NCBI GenBank assembly: GCA_031548325.1
Contig: JAVBRE010000176.1
Coordinates: 1 to 38,544, forward strand
Direction: 5' to 3'
DNA length: 38,544 nucleotides
Source: FLUQ01 sp031548325
GTDB lineage: Bacteria > Desulfobacterota > Desulfovibrionia > Desulfovibrionales > Desulfovibrionaceae
This document shows positions 30,636-38,544 of this stretch, piece by piece. The notes below the pieces were generated by a model. The model did not search any database. It saw nothing but the letters and a program-made list of their open reading frames with translations, and was not told the origin of the DNA. The number at the start of each line of letters is the position of its first letter. The first letter of the stretch is position 1. Position numbers and translations under genes: made by a program.

Positions 30636-33600
30636 TTACGCCCTTTTGCCCGCGAAATGACCTGTGGCCAGGGCCACGCCGCTGCCGGATTTTTCCGACG
30701 CGAAATCGTACCCGGCCAGAGAACGGCCGACAAAACGCACGTTGTCGAACAGAGCTTCTCCGTCCGGACCGGCGGGATTCAGGTTGTCGGTCACCGTCAC
30801 CCCCAGACGGGCGAAAGGATGGGGTTGTCTGTCGAAAAAACGCGGGCAGGACCAGGCGTCCTGGTCGGCCGGCACGGCGACGGGCAAGCCGAATATGGCT
30901 TCCCGCGCCAGGCCGGGTCCGGTGAGCACGCCTTCGCTGAACAGGCCCCCGGTGGCGATGATGAAGGAGCGCGCGCGATAGATCCGCTCTCTGTCCGGCT
31001 GCCGGACGACAAGGGCTTCGCAGCGCCCCTGGCCGGTGATGGCGCGGGTGACGGCGGCCCCTTCCACAAAGGAAACGGGCAGAGAGCGCAGATGCGCCAT
31101 GAGCATGGCCTGTGTGCGCAGGCCGGTGACCGAGGGAGGCGGAGAAAAAAGTTCGACAATGGCGAGGCCGGTGGCTTGTTCCAGTTCCCTGTGCAGGCTG
31201 CCGCCGAATTGTGTGCCGAGGATGGAAGGGATGAGCACGGTGTCCGCGTCTTTGGCGGTTTGTTGTAATGCCTCCCGCAGCCAGGCGAAACCCGCCGGAC
31301 TGTCCATGAAGCGGGCCAGATCCAGAGCGCTGCCGTCGCGCACGGGCGCGCGGTCGCTTGCAAAAGACCGAGCCGCGGCGGAAATGAAGGGAGAGGGCAT
31401 GGTTGCGTGGTCCAGGCGCTTGCCAAAAAATTGCGGGCATTGGGCCAGTCCGGCCGCGGCCATATGTGGAGAAAAATCTTTCATTCCCGTGACCCCGGCC
31501 ACGACGATGCGTTTCGCCCCGGCCAGAGCGGCCGGGTTCATGCCGAGGCCGGTCAGCCAGACGGGTTTCATGGTGCCTGCCGCCGTGGGCAGCCAGGCGT
31601 TGCCGTGCCGTTCCGAACCGACTTGCAGCAGGGGGCTGCCGGATGCGGCGGACAGACCGGTCATGAAATGCAAGGATTCGCGCACGGCCTCGGTCCCCAG
31701 CAGTTGATAGGGGTGGTCCGGCGGCAGCGAGGCCATGGCGTTGAAGGGGTTGCCGGCGACAATGCCTCCCCCCGCATAGCCCAGCAGGTCCAGGGTGCCG
31801 CCGCCGATGGTCAGCGCGCCCGCGCCCTTGCTGATAATCAGGGTCCTGCGGCCGCGCCCGGCGGCGGCCGCCGCCGCGATCAGGCCGGAAAGGCCGCTGC
31901 CCACAATGATGACGTCGCAGGCCCTGTCCGGATTATATGAAAAATCCGGGGCGCCGCCCCGGCCCCCGCAAGGGGGCTGAGATTCCCTGCCCCCGCGAGG
32001 AAGAGGGGAGGGATGGGTATGGGGGCTGTCTTCCTTCTCCACGACGGACCCTGAAGCTTCGGCTTGCGCGGCGTCTTCGGCAAAACAGGCGCCGGTCCCG
32101 CAATCGCCGTCGATATTCAGGGTTGCGCCGTAAATGCCGCGTTCCAGTTCTATTTCCCGCAACTGGTTGCCCCAGAGCAGCGGGCGTATGCCGTGCCAAC
32201 GCTCTTCCAGAAACTGGCGGAACAGCGTCTGGGGCGGGCTGCCGCCGAGCAGGCCGCTTTCCGCCAGCGCGCCCGTGGCGCGCAGGGCGCAGAAACTGCC
32301 CTGGCAAGTGCCCATGCCCAGCCGCGTGCGGCGGCGGATGTCGCCCAGAGAGCGGCTGGTAGGCTCATGGGCCACGCTTTCAAACTCCGCCATGGTCACC
32401 AGTTCGCATTCGCAGAGCAGCAGTTTTTTCCAGGGGTCTTTTTCCGCCAGCGCCACCGTGTACTCCAGGCCGTCGCCCAGGCGGGAGACGGCTAATTGCA
32501 GGCCGGCGGCGGGAAAAAACGTCGCGGCCCGACGCGCCAGATCGGGGTCGGGCGCGGGGATGATGGGCTCTTCGGCCGTCCGGCAGGGCGCGGATATGCC
32601 GAGTTGTGCGGCGACACGGTCGCAAGTTTTTTCCGCCATCAGGCGAAAGGAGGTGAACTTGCCGCCGGTGACGGAGAGCATGCCTTCAAGGCCCGCCTCG
32701 CGGTGGTCGATAATGACGAAGTTGCGGGTGGCGGACCGGCCCGTAGCGGCGTCGGGCGAATACAGGGGGCGGGTGCCGGCGAAGGCGCGCAGTATACGAT
32801 AGCCTCGCAGGTCCGGAAACAGGGCTTCTCCTTCGGACAGCAGGTACTGCACGTCCCGGCCGGTAGGAGAGGTATCGTCGGGCCTGTCGGTGGGAACTGA
32901 CGTTGTGCCGAAAATGGTTATGGACCCGTGCGGCACGAAAATATCGCCGTCCGTCGCCTTGCGCAGACGGTTGACCACCCGGTTGGTGAAACGGTGGTTG
33001 AATGCCAGCAGGGTCCCCCGGTCGGGGGCCACGTTGACGGGCGCGCCCGCCAGTTGCGACACCTGCCCGGCCCAGGACCCGGTAGCGTTGATGCAGTAGT
33101 CGCAGGCGATGAATTCTTTTTTTCCGCCGCGGGCGTCTTCCACCCAGGCCCCTCTGACTCTGCCGCCTGCCGTGTCGATGCCCGTCACCCGGCAATAGGT
33201 ACGGATGAGGCCGCCGTGGCGGCGGGCGGCCATGGCGTTGTGCCAGACCAGACGAAACCCGTCCACGGCGGCATCCGGCACGCGGTATACGCTGCATGCC
33301 CGCCGGGTCAGGTTGGGTTCGCGGCGGCGGGCTTCGTCTAAAGAAACGGGGGTCACGGCGATGCCGCAGGCTTCGCAGGCGGCCAGCCAGGTTGTTTCGA
33401 AAGCCGGGTCGTCTTCCGGGACGCGCACGAACCAGCCTTCGGTTTCTTCTACACAGAAGCCGCCGATGCGGCGCAGGACCGCATTTTCCGCGATGCATTC
33501 GCGGGCCGCTTCCGGATCGCCGGCGGCATAGCGCGCGCCGCTGTGCAAAAGACCGTGAAAACGCGAACTGGTGCCGGACGCCAGATCCCCCTGTTCTACC

Positions 33601-33698
33601 AGCACGGCGCGAATGCCGCGCAGGCTGAGGTCGCGCAGAATTCCCGTGCCGGTTGCGCCGCCGCCGATGACCAGGACCGTCGTTTCATGCGTATGCAT
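30636..33698 (-). CDS. glpAB: Fused GlpA-GlpB, anaerobic glycerol-3-phosphate dehydrogenase
   Basis: The 1020-residue protein joins two subunits that are usually separate. GlpA (about 1-540) has the FAD motif VIGGGATGTGI (10-20), GTSSRFHGLLHSGARY and a BFD-like 2Fe-2S site with Cys429, Cys431, Cys465 and Cys470. GlpB (about 593-1020) opens with its own nucleotide motif IIVGSGLSGLIAAAA. It oxidises glycerol-3-phosphate to dihydroxyacetone phosphate and gives electrons to GlpC. The 50-residue linker (about 543-592) is proline-, glycine- and arginine-rich and is encoded by GC-rich palindromes (31946-31977). GAGG precedes the ATG, 6 bases after the TPR gene. Frame integrity over the fusion is complete. 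Confidence 0.92.
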   Translation of the reverse strand: MHTHETTVLVIGGGATGTGILRDLSLRGIRAVLVEQGDLASGTSSRFHGLLHSGARYAAGDPEAARECIAENAVLRRIGGFCVEETEGWFVRVPEDDPAFETTWLAACEACGIAVTPVSLDEARRREPNLTRRACSVYRVPDAAVDGFRLVWHNAMAARRHGGLIRTYCRVTGIDTAGGRVRGAWVEDARGGKKEFIACDYCINATGSWAGQVSQLAGAPVNVAPDRGTLLAFNHRFTNRVVNRLRKATDGDIFVPHGSITIFGTTSVPTDRPDDTSPTGRDVQYLLSEGEALFPDLRGYRILRAFAGTRPLYSPDAATGRSATRNFVIIDHREAGLEGMLSVTGGKFTSFRLMAEKTCDRVAAQLGISAPCRTAEEPIIPAPDPDLARRAATFFPAAGLQLAVSRLGDGLEYTVALAEKDPWKKLLLCECELVTMAEFESVAHEPTSRSLGDIRRRTRLGMGTCQGSFCALRATGALAESGLLGGSPPQTLFRQFLEERWHGIRPLLWGNQLREIELERGIYGATLNIDGDCGTGACFAEDAAQAEASGSVVEKEDSPHTHPSPLPRGGRESQPPCGGRGGAPDFSYNPDRACDVIIVGSGLSGLIAAAAAAGRGRRTLIISKGAGALTIGGGTLDLLGYAGGGIVAGNPFNAMASLPPDHPYQLLGTEAVRESLHFMTGLSAASGSPLLQVGSERHGNAWLPTAAGTMKPVWLTGLGMNPAALAGAKRIVVAGVTGMKDFSPHMAAAGLAQCPQFFGKRLDHATMPSPFISAAARSFASDRAPVRDGSALDLARFMDSPAGFAWLREALQQTAKDADTVLIPSILGTQFGGSLHRELEQATGLAIVELFSPPPSVTGLRTQAMLMAHLRSLPVSFVEGAAVTRAITGQGRCEALVVRQPDRERIYRARSFIIATGGLFSEGVLTGPGLAREAIFGLPVAVPADQDAWSCPRFFDRQPHPFARLGVTVTDNLNPAGPDGEALFDNVRFVGRSLAGYDFASEKSGSGVALATGHFAGKRA
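31946..31977. repeat. Hairpin pair inside glpAB, coding for the linker
   Basis: A perfect 7-bp stem with a three-base loop (31946-31952 with 31956-31962) is followed by a 6-bp stem (62-67 with 72-77 of 31900s) with loop GCAA. The build resembles the elements at 22-65 and 163-196. It maps to about residues 574-585 of the GlpA-GlpB fusion, at the domain junction. Confidence 0.55.
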
Positions 33699-33704
33699 GG
33701 GGCC

Positions 33705-36047
33705 TCACAGGGCGTATGCTTTGGTTATGGCGTCGTGCGGCGCCGTGTCCGCTCCGGCCGCGGTGGCCAGTTCAAGCCAGCAGAGGGGGTGGGGCCAGTC
33801 TCCGGTCAGGCGCGCGAGCAACTGGTCGGCCTCCTCCAGGGGCACGGCGTCGGGCACGACAATGTACAAACAGACGCCGGGCAGGCCTTCGCCGTCCGGG
33901 TTTTGCGGGTCGCGCACCCGATAGTTTTCCGGAGTTTCGGACCACAGCGATATGCCCGCCGCATGCAGGGCGTCGCGAAAGACGGCGCGCGAAGCCGGAC
34001 CGGGGTCGACGCCCGCCGCGGGCCAGGGAGTGCAGGCGCCTTTGCGGATCGTATGCGCCACCCGAAAAGCGGGAATGGAGCCGGAACTTTTTTCTCCCTC
34101 CACAGGCAAAGGGCGGGCGGCGAAGGCGACCAGATCGCCGACGTGCTGCGGCAGCGGACGCGGCGCCACGGCCAGGATTTTCGCCGTGACCGGGCTGGTC
34201 TGGCGGCCGATGTACCCGCGCCATTCGCCTTCTTCAAAAAAACAAAGCCGGGCAAGGCCCCAGTCCTCGTCCGCATCCTCGCCCGGCGGAACGGGCGCAG
34301 GCTCAAGATTCAAAACGCGCGCCGTCTCTCGCACGCTTGCCCAGTTCCCGGCGGCGGCGGCGGCGGTCATAAGGTCCCAGTGGTCGGGACCGGGAACGTC
34401 CGCATTCCGGGTCAGTTTTCGATACTGCTCAAGGGCAAGGGTGAACTCGCCCCGGTGCATGGCCGCTTCCGCCAGCAGGCGCCGGGCCGGATGAAATTCG
34501 GGCGCGAGCTTGAGCACCGTCCCGGCTTGCTCTATGGTTTGAGCCCAGTCCCCACGGCTGTAAGCGGCGAAAGCCAGGCACCAGGCGGCTCTGTCGGGTC
34601 TGTGCGGAGCGAACAGAGCGGCAAGCTCGCGGATGTGGCCGGTCTTTTCCTGTTGCGCCAGCAAAGCAAGCAGAGCGGAAAAGCATTCCTCGTCCTTGGG
34701 ATGCCGCTCGACCGCGGCGCGCAGAACGAGAGCGGCATCGGCAAAGGCCCCGCAGGCCTGCATGGCCGAGGCCAGCGCCAGGGTGAGCGACGCGTCGTCC
34801 GGCCGTTTTGCCTCGGCAAGGCGGAGCAGGGCGACGTCTTTTTCCGGATTCTGCGGCCCCGGTCGGGCGGAAAAGAAGGCCAGAAGCGAAGAGGCGGGCA
34901 CAGGCAGGCGTTCTTCTCGGGATAAAGCGGCGAGAGCAAGAGAGCACTCTTCCCTCTCCCTCGGCAACTCGCCGGGAACACGCAGCCGGCCCAGGCACCG
35001 GTCCAGCGCGGCCAGAGCCCGCCCGGCCGTCCAGGCGGATTCTCTGGCAAGGGCGAGACGGGCGTGGCGATGCGCGATGCGACAGGCCGAAAAATGCGCG
35101 CCCACGGGCCGGGCGTGGTCAAAGGCGGCTTGCAGCAGGGCGCCCAGTTCCCAGGTGTTGCTTTCGGGCCGCCGCAAGGCCACGGCGTAGGCGGCCGCAG
35201 TCCAGGCGTCATGAAGCGCGGGAGGGACGTCGTTCCAGAGCGGCAGCGCCCGCCGGGCTTCTTCCGCATCTCCTTCGCCTTCGGCCAGGATGCGGGCTCG
35301 GGTAAGAGCCGCCAGGGCGTGGAAACCCGGAAAAAGGTCCTGAACGCACAGAGCCCGGCCGGCCGACAAAGACAGGACGGACGCGCCGGTTTCGGAAAAA
35401 AGCGAATCAAGAGCCGCGAGAGCCGCCCGGCTTTCTCCCGAAAAGTGCAAGGCCAGGGCGAGAGCGGGCACAAAGACGGGCGACCCGCCGGGAAGGGCGG
35501 CCGATCTGCGGCGTTCAGCATCTTGCAGGCAGGCCAGAGCGGACGCCGCCTCGCCCGCGTCCGTCCGAATTCTGGCAAGGGCGAGAACGAGCGGCGCAAA
35601 TGCCTCGTCAGCCGGGTCCATCACGTTCAGACTCGCGAGGCAGAGATCCAGACAGTCCCGACCTCTGCCGGGAGCGTCCGTGTTGCCGTGGCAGGCGACG
35701 AGATTGCCGACGACCGAGAGAGCCTGGGGGCAGTCGCGCAGATCGGGGCGCAACGAAAATTCGACCAGGGACCAGGCTTCGGCGAGCGCGTTTTCTCCTT
35801 CGCCGCCGACGGCGATGCGGCTGGTAAGCGCCCAGAGCCGGACATACAGTTCCAGCCAGGGGTGGCGCATGCTTTTGGCCGCGGCCAGGGCTTCGGGCGC
35901 GATGGCCGCCACCCTGTTCATCCTGCCGGCCATGGTTTCCGACGGCAGACGCAGCAGGGCGTCGCTGAGACGGATTTCTCCGGCAAGGCGCAGGTCGGCG
36001 CACAGGTTTTGCACCCATTCCGGCGCGGGGACGGTCTGCTCGATCAT
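33705..36047 (-). CDS. Large TPR/helical-repeat protein, function unknown
   Basis: The 780-residue protein is a long run of Ala/Leu-rich helix pairs, typical of TPR and related solenoids. Clear units include SLTLALASAMQACGAFADAALVL, DEECFSALLALLAQQEKTGHI and GDWAQTIEQAGTVLKLAPEFHPARRLL. The C-terminal 200 residues look like a separate mixed alpha/beta domain (YRVRDPQNPDGEGLPGVCLYIVV). No signal peptide is seen, so it is probably cytoplasmic. Start ATG 36047 is preceded by TTG and, 12 bases up, by GGTGGAG; TTG 36050 is equally likely. It ends 6 bases before glpAB and must be translated with it. I cannot assign a function. Confidence 0.75.
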   Translation of the reverse strand: MIEQTVPAPEWVQNLCADLRLAGEIRLSDALLRLPSETMAGRMNRVAAIAPEALAAAKSMRHPWLELYVRLWALTSRIAVGGEGENALAEAWSLVEFSLRPDLRDCPQALSVVGNLVACHGNTDAPGRGRDCLDLCLASLNVMDPADEAFAPLVLALARIRTDAGEAASALACLQDAERRRSAALPGGSPVFVPALALALHFSGESRAALAALDSLFSETGASVLSLSAGRALCVQDLFPGFHALAALTRARILAEGEGDAEEARRALPLWNDVPPALHDAWTAAAYAVALRRPESNTWELGALLQAAFDHARPVGAHFSACRIAHRHARLALARESAWTAGRALAALDRCLGRLRVPGELPREREECSLALAALSREERLPVPASSLLAFFSARPGPQNPEKDVALLRLAEAKRPDDASLTLALASAMQACGAFADAALVLRAAVERHPKDEECFSALLALLAQQEKTGHIRELAALFAPHRPDRAAWCLAFAAYSRGDWAQTIEQAGTVLKLAPEFHPARRLLAEAAMHRGEFTLALEQYRKLTRNADVPGPDHWDLMTAAAAAGNWASVRETARVLNLEPAPVPPGEDADEDWGLARLCFFEEGEWRGYIGRQTSPVTAKILAVAPRPLPQHVGDLVAFAARPLPVEGEKSSGSIPAFRVAHTIRKGACTPWPAAGVDPGPASRAVFRDALHAAGISLWSETPENYRVRDPQNPDGEGLPGVCLYIVVPDAVPLEEADQLLARLTGDWPHPLCWLELATAAGADTAPHDAITKAYAL

Positions 36048-36140
36048 CAACCGATGGTACTCCACCGAACGCCGCGCCGCAAGTGAGGGGTGACGGAAGC
36101 CGGGCTTGCGGTTTTTGAAGGGCGGGTATACGGAACTGGC

Positions 36141-37082
36141 ATGGACGCCGGAAAAAACGATCCCGCGCCGCCTCCCGTATCCGGCGAAAGCGAGGAAACC
36201 TCGAAAGGCATATGGGCCGCCACGGCGGCCTTCAGCATTTGGGGCATCCTGCCCCTGTACTGGAAGCAGCTTGCCGCGGTCCTGCCCCTGGAAGTGATCT
36301 GCCACCGGGGCGTCTGGTCCTTTCTGATGGTTCTGCCTTTCGCCGTCCTGACCGGCCGTATGACGGAAACGCGGGGGGCTCTGCAGCCCAGAAGCCTGGG
36401 CCTGCTTTTCTGTTCCAGTTCCGTGCTCGCCGCCAACTGGCTGATTTTTATCTGGGCGGTGAACAACGGCCAGATTCTGGAAACCAGCCTGGGCAACTAC
36501 ATCAATCCTCTTTTCAACATGCTCTGCGGGATGCTGTTCTTTCGGGACCGGCCCAGCCGGCTGCAATGGTGCGCCATCCTTCTGGCTGTTTTCGGGGTGA
36601 GCGTTCGCATCGTTTCGCTGGGGCATCTGCCCTGGGTGGCGCTCGGCCTGCCCTGCACTTTTTGCGTATACGGGGTGCTGCGCAAGATAGTCAAAGTGGA
36701 GGCCGTGCCCGGCATGCTGGTGGAAACGGGTCTCTTTGCTCCTTTTGCGCTGGGGGGTATTGCGTATTTCGCCGCCGCAGGCCATTCAGCCTTCGGTCCG
36801 GCAAACTCTTTCGAAAGCGCGCTGCTTGTGGGCGGGGGGCTGGTCACTTCCATTCCCATGTCGTTTTTCGCTTACGGCGCCAGGCACTTGAAATTGACGA
36901 CCCTGGGCGTGCTGCACTACATAGTGCCTTCGGCGTCTTTTTTGATCGGCGTATTTATCTACGACGAGCCCTTCACGCGAGGGCACGCCCTGACCTTCGG
37001 CTGCATCTGGCTGGCGCTGTGCCTGTACACCGTGGATATCTGGCGCAAATTTCATCCTTCCGGTCCGGCGCGGAGCGCGTGA
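36141..37082 (+). CDS. rarD: RarD-type EamA transporter (copy 2)
   Basis: From ATG 36141 the 313-residue protein has a short soluble N-terminus and about ten membrane segments, with FSIWGILPLYWKQL, NNGQILETSLGNYINPLF and YGARHLKLTTLGVLHYIVPS. These match the copy at 17719-18645 in order and in many positions, so the two are paralogues. A GTG at 36090 extends it by 17 residues, but the ribosome site would overlap the codon. It is divergent from the TPR gene, whose start lies 93 bases away. Substrate unknown. Confidence 0.85.
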   Translation: MDAGKNDPAPPPVSGESEETSKGIWAATAAFSIWGILPLYWKQLAAVLPLEVICHRGVWSFLMVLPFAVLTGRMTETRGALQPRSLGLLFCSSSVLAANWLIFIWAVNNGQILETSLGNYINPLFNMLCGMLFFRDRPSRLQWCAILLAVFGVSVRIVSLGHLPWVALGLPCTFCVYGVLRKIVKVEAVPGMLVETGLFAPFALGGIAYFAAAGHSAFGPANSFESALLVGGGLVTSIPMSFFAYGARHLKLTTLGVLHYIVPSASFLIGVFIYDEPFTRGHALTFGCIWLALCLYTVDIWRKFHPSGPARSA

Positions 37083-37271
37083 CCGCGGTCTTCTCCGGCG
37101 GAAGGAAAGATCGGCTTTCCTGTTGTAAAGGCTTGCGGAATAAGGCAAGGTGACCCGACAAGCTGACTTGCCGCTAAGAAAATTCGGGCTGAATCAATAT
37201 GCCCCGATTTTATAGAAAAAGGCTTTTGGAGCGCTTCTGAAAATGACATTCTATCGATGAGGTGGACAACG

Positions 37272-38544
37272 GTGAAAACAAATTTGACTGCGAAAAAGAC
37301 GACCAATAAAAAGTTGATAGCCTGGGTTGATGAAATCGCGGCCTTGTGCCAGCCCGACTCCGTCTACTGGTGCGACGGGTCCGAGCGAGAAAAAAAGAGC
37401 CTGAACGAGCTTCTGGTCAAGAACGGCACGTTCATTGCCCTGAACCCCAAAAAACGTCCCGGCAGTTTTCTGGCCCGCTCCAACCCGGCGGATGTGGCCC
37501 GCATGGAGCACCGCACCTTCATCTGTTCCGAAAAGCAGATCGACGCCGGCCCCAGCAACAACTGGGAAGATCCCAAAAAGATGCGCGCCAACCTGAAAGC
37601 CCTGTTTAAAGGCTGCATGCGCGGCCACACAATGTATGTGATCCCTTTCAGCATGGGCCCTGTGGGTTCGCATATCGCCCAGATCGGCATTGAAATCACT
37701 GATTCCCCTTACGTTGTCGTCAGTATGCGCATCATGACCCGCATGGGTCAGAAAGTGCTGAACACCTTGGGTCCCAAGGGCTTTTTCGTTCCCTGCGTGC
37801 ATTCCGTGGGGCAGCCTGTGTTGCCGGGCAAAAAAGATGTGCCCTGGCCCTGCGATCCGGAAAACGTGCATGTGGTGCACTATCCGGAAACCCGGGAAAT
37901 TTGGTCCTACGGCAGCGGTTACGGCGGCAATGCGCTGCTGGGCAAGAAGTGCCTGTCTTTGCGCATCGCGTCCGCCATGGCCCGCGACGAAGGCTGGCTG
38001 GCCGAGCACATGCTGATCGTGGGCATCGAGAACCCCGAAGGCGAAAAGACATACGTATCGGCCGCTTTTCCCAGCGCCTGCGGCAAGACCAACCTGGCCA
38101 TGCTCATTCCGCCCAAGGGATTTACGGGCTGGAAGATCTATACCGTGGGCGACGACATCGCCTGGATCAAGCCCGGCAAAGATGGGCGGCTCTATGCCAT
38201 CAACTCGGAAGCGGGCTTCTTTGGCGTGGCTCCCGGCACTTCGGAAAAGACCAACAAGAACGCCATGGCTTCCTGCCGGGCCAACAGCATCTTCACCAAC
38301 GTTGCCCTGACCGACGACGGCGACATATGGTGGGAAGGCATGACCAAGGAAGCGCCCGCCCATCTTATCGACTGGAAGGGCCAGGACTGGACGCCCGGCT
38401 GCGGCCGCGACGCCGCCCACCCCAACGCCCGCTTCACCGCACCGGCTTCTCAGTGCCCCAGCATTGACCCGGATTGGGAAAATCCCAAGGGCGTGCCCAT
38501 CAGCGCCTTCATTTTCGGCGGCCGTCTCAGCAAGAACGCGCCCC
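37272..38544 (+). CDS. pckG: Phosphoenolpyruvate carboxykinase (GTP), 3' end cut by the window
   Basis: The frame stays open to the window end (424 codons of the usual 600-625). Start is GTG 37272, preceded by GAGGTGG; an in-frame ATG at 37257 lacks a ribosome site. The enzyme interconverts oxaloacetate and PEP with GTP/GDP. The P-loop is PSACGKTN (about 267-274) with the reactive Cys270 and Lys272, followed by the metal-binding GDDIAWIK. SNPADVARMEHRTFICS and YGSGYGGNALLGKKCLSLRIA are the substrate-binding blocks of the GTP type, not the ATP type. The 189 bases upstream are open to regulation, but I see no clear operator. Confidence 0.96.
   Translation, partial: MKTNLTAKKTTNKKLIAWVDEIAALCQPDSVYWCDGSEREKKSLNELLVKNGTFIALNPKKRPGSFLARSNPADVARMEHRTFICSEKQIDAGPSNNWEDPKKMRANLKALFKGCMRGHTMYVIPFSMGPVGSHIAQIGIEITDSPYVVVSMRIMTRMGQKVLNTLGPKGFFVPCVHSVGQPVLPGKKDVPWPCDPENVHVVHYPETREIWSYGSGYGGNALLGKKCLSLRIASAMARDEGWLAEHMLIVGIENPEGEKTYVSAAFPSACGKTNLAMLIPPKGFTGWKIYTVGDDIAWIKPGKDGRLYAINSEAGFFGVAPGTSEKTNKNAMASCRANSIFTNVALTDDGDIWWEGMTKEAPAHLIDWKGQDWTPGCGRDAAHPNARFTAPASQCPSIDPDWENPKGVPISAFIFGGRLSKNAP

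Noticed and set aside
33543..34925. 460-codon plus-strand ORF
   Set aside because: Antisense to glpAB and the TPR gene; no recognisable features.
36048..36785. N-terminal extension of the TPR gene
   Set aside because: This part runs antisense through the second rarD gene and has no repeat pattern; the TPR gene starts near 36047.

Overview
This window is GC-rich and densely coded, mostly on the minus strand, and reads as ordinary core chromosome. The gene set points to a Desulfovibrionaceae-like sulfate reducer or close relative. The supporting genes are rex next to the F0 ATP-synthase genes, an AtpE with an N-terminal leader, anaerobic glycerol-3-phosphate dehydrogenase (GlpA-GlpB fused, plus GlpC), GTP-type PEP carboxykinase, a lactate-permease-family carrier, and flagellar fliJ/motE. 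This assignment is inference from gene content. I see no tRNA, rRNA, CRISPR array, transposase or phage gene.

Layout. 1-5000: palindromic elements and a terminator, an SLC13-type transporter with RCK_C domains, a glycine-zipper lipoprotein, a periplasmic MsrA-MsrB fusion and an AbrB-type membrane protein. 5100-7290: an RRM RNA-binding protein with an AT-rich leader, a zinc-ribbon protein with a Tudor-like tail, and two tandem Hsp20 genes with their own promoter and terminator. 7290-13650: lactate-permease-like carrier, nitroreductase, a hybrid histidine kinase, a 490-base stretch that may hold a decayed gene, and an orphan polyamine-binding protein. 13700-19300: truA-motE-fliJ, TerC, two EamA-type transporters and a SLOG-like protein with a hairpin-rich leader. 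19540-23000: SAM hydrolase and Rex (translationally coupled), then atpE, atpB, atpI and atpZ. 23000-26400: four consecutive genes with lipobox-bearing products, including YcfL-like and LpoB-like proteins. 26450-29240: RlmD, NfeD and an SPFH/stomatin protein interrupted by an in-frame amber codon. 29420-36050: GlpC, the GlpA-GlpB fusion and a large TPR protein in one operon. 36100-38544: a second RarD, then the 5' two thirds of pckG, cut by the window end.

How the genes fit together. The rex/atp block links NADH/NAD+ sensing to ATP synthase. GlpABC feeds electrons from glycerol-3-phosphate into the membrane quinone pool. The four lipoprotein genes look like an envelope or peptidoglycan-synthesis module. 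SPFH and NfeD form the usual membrane-scaffold pair. The Hsp20, MsrAB and RRM genes are stress functions.

I do not see one clear undescribed system. The best leads are the amber codon that splits the SPFH gene, a GlpA-GlpB fusion whose linker is encoded by a GC-rich hairpin element, tandem three-base-loop hairpins at several places, a zinc-ribbon/Tudor-like protein behind an attenuator-like terminator, and the SLOG-like gene with three hairpins in its leader.
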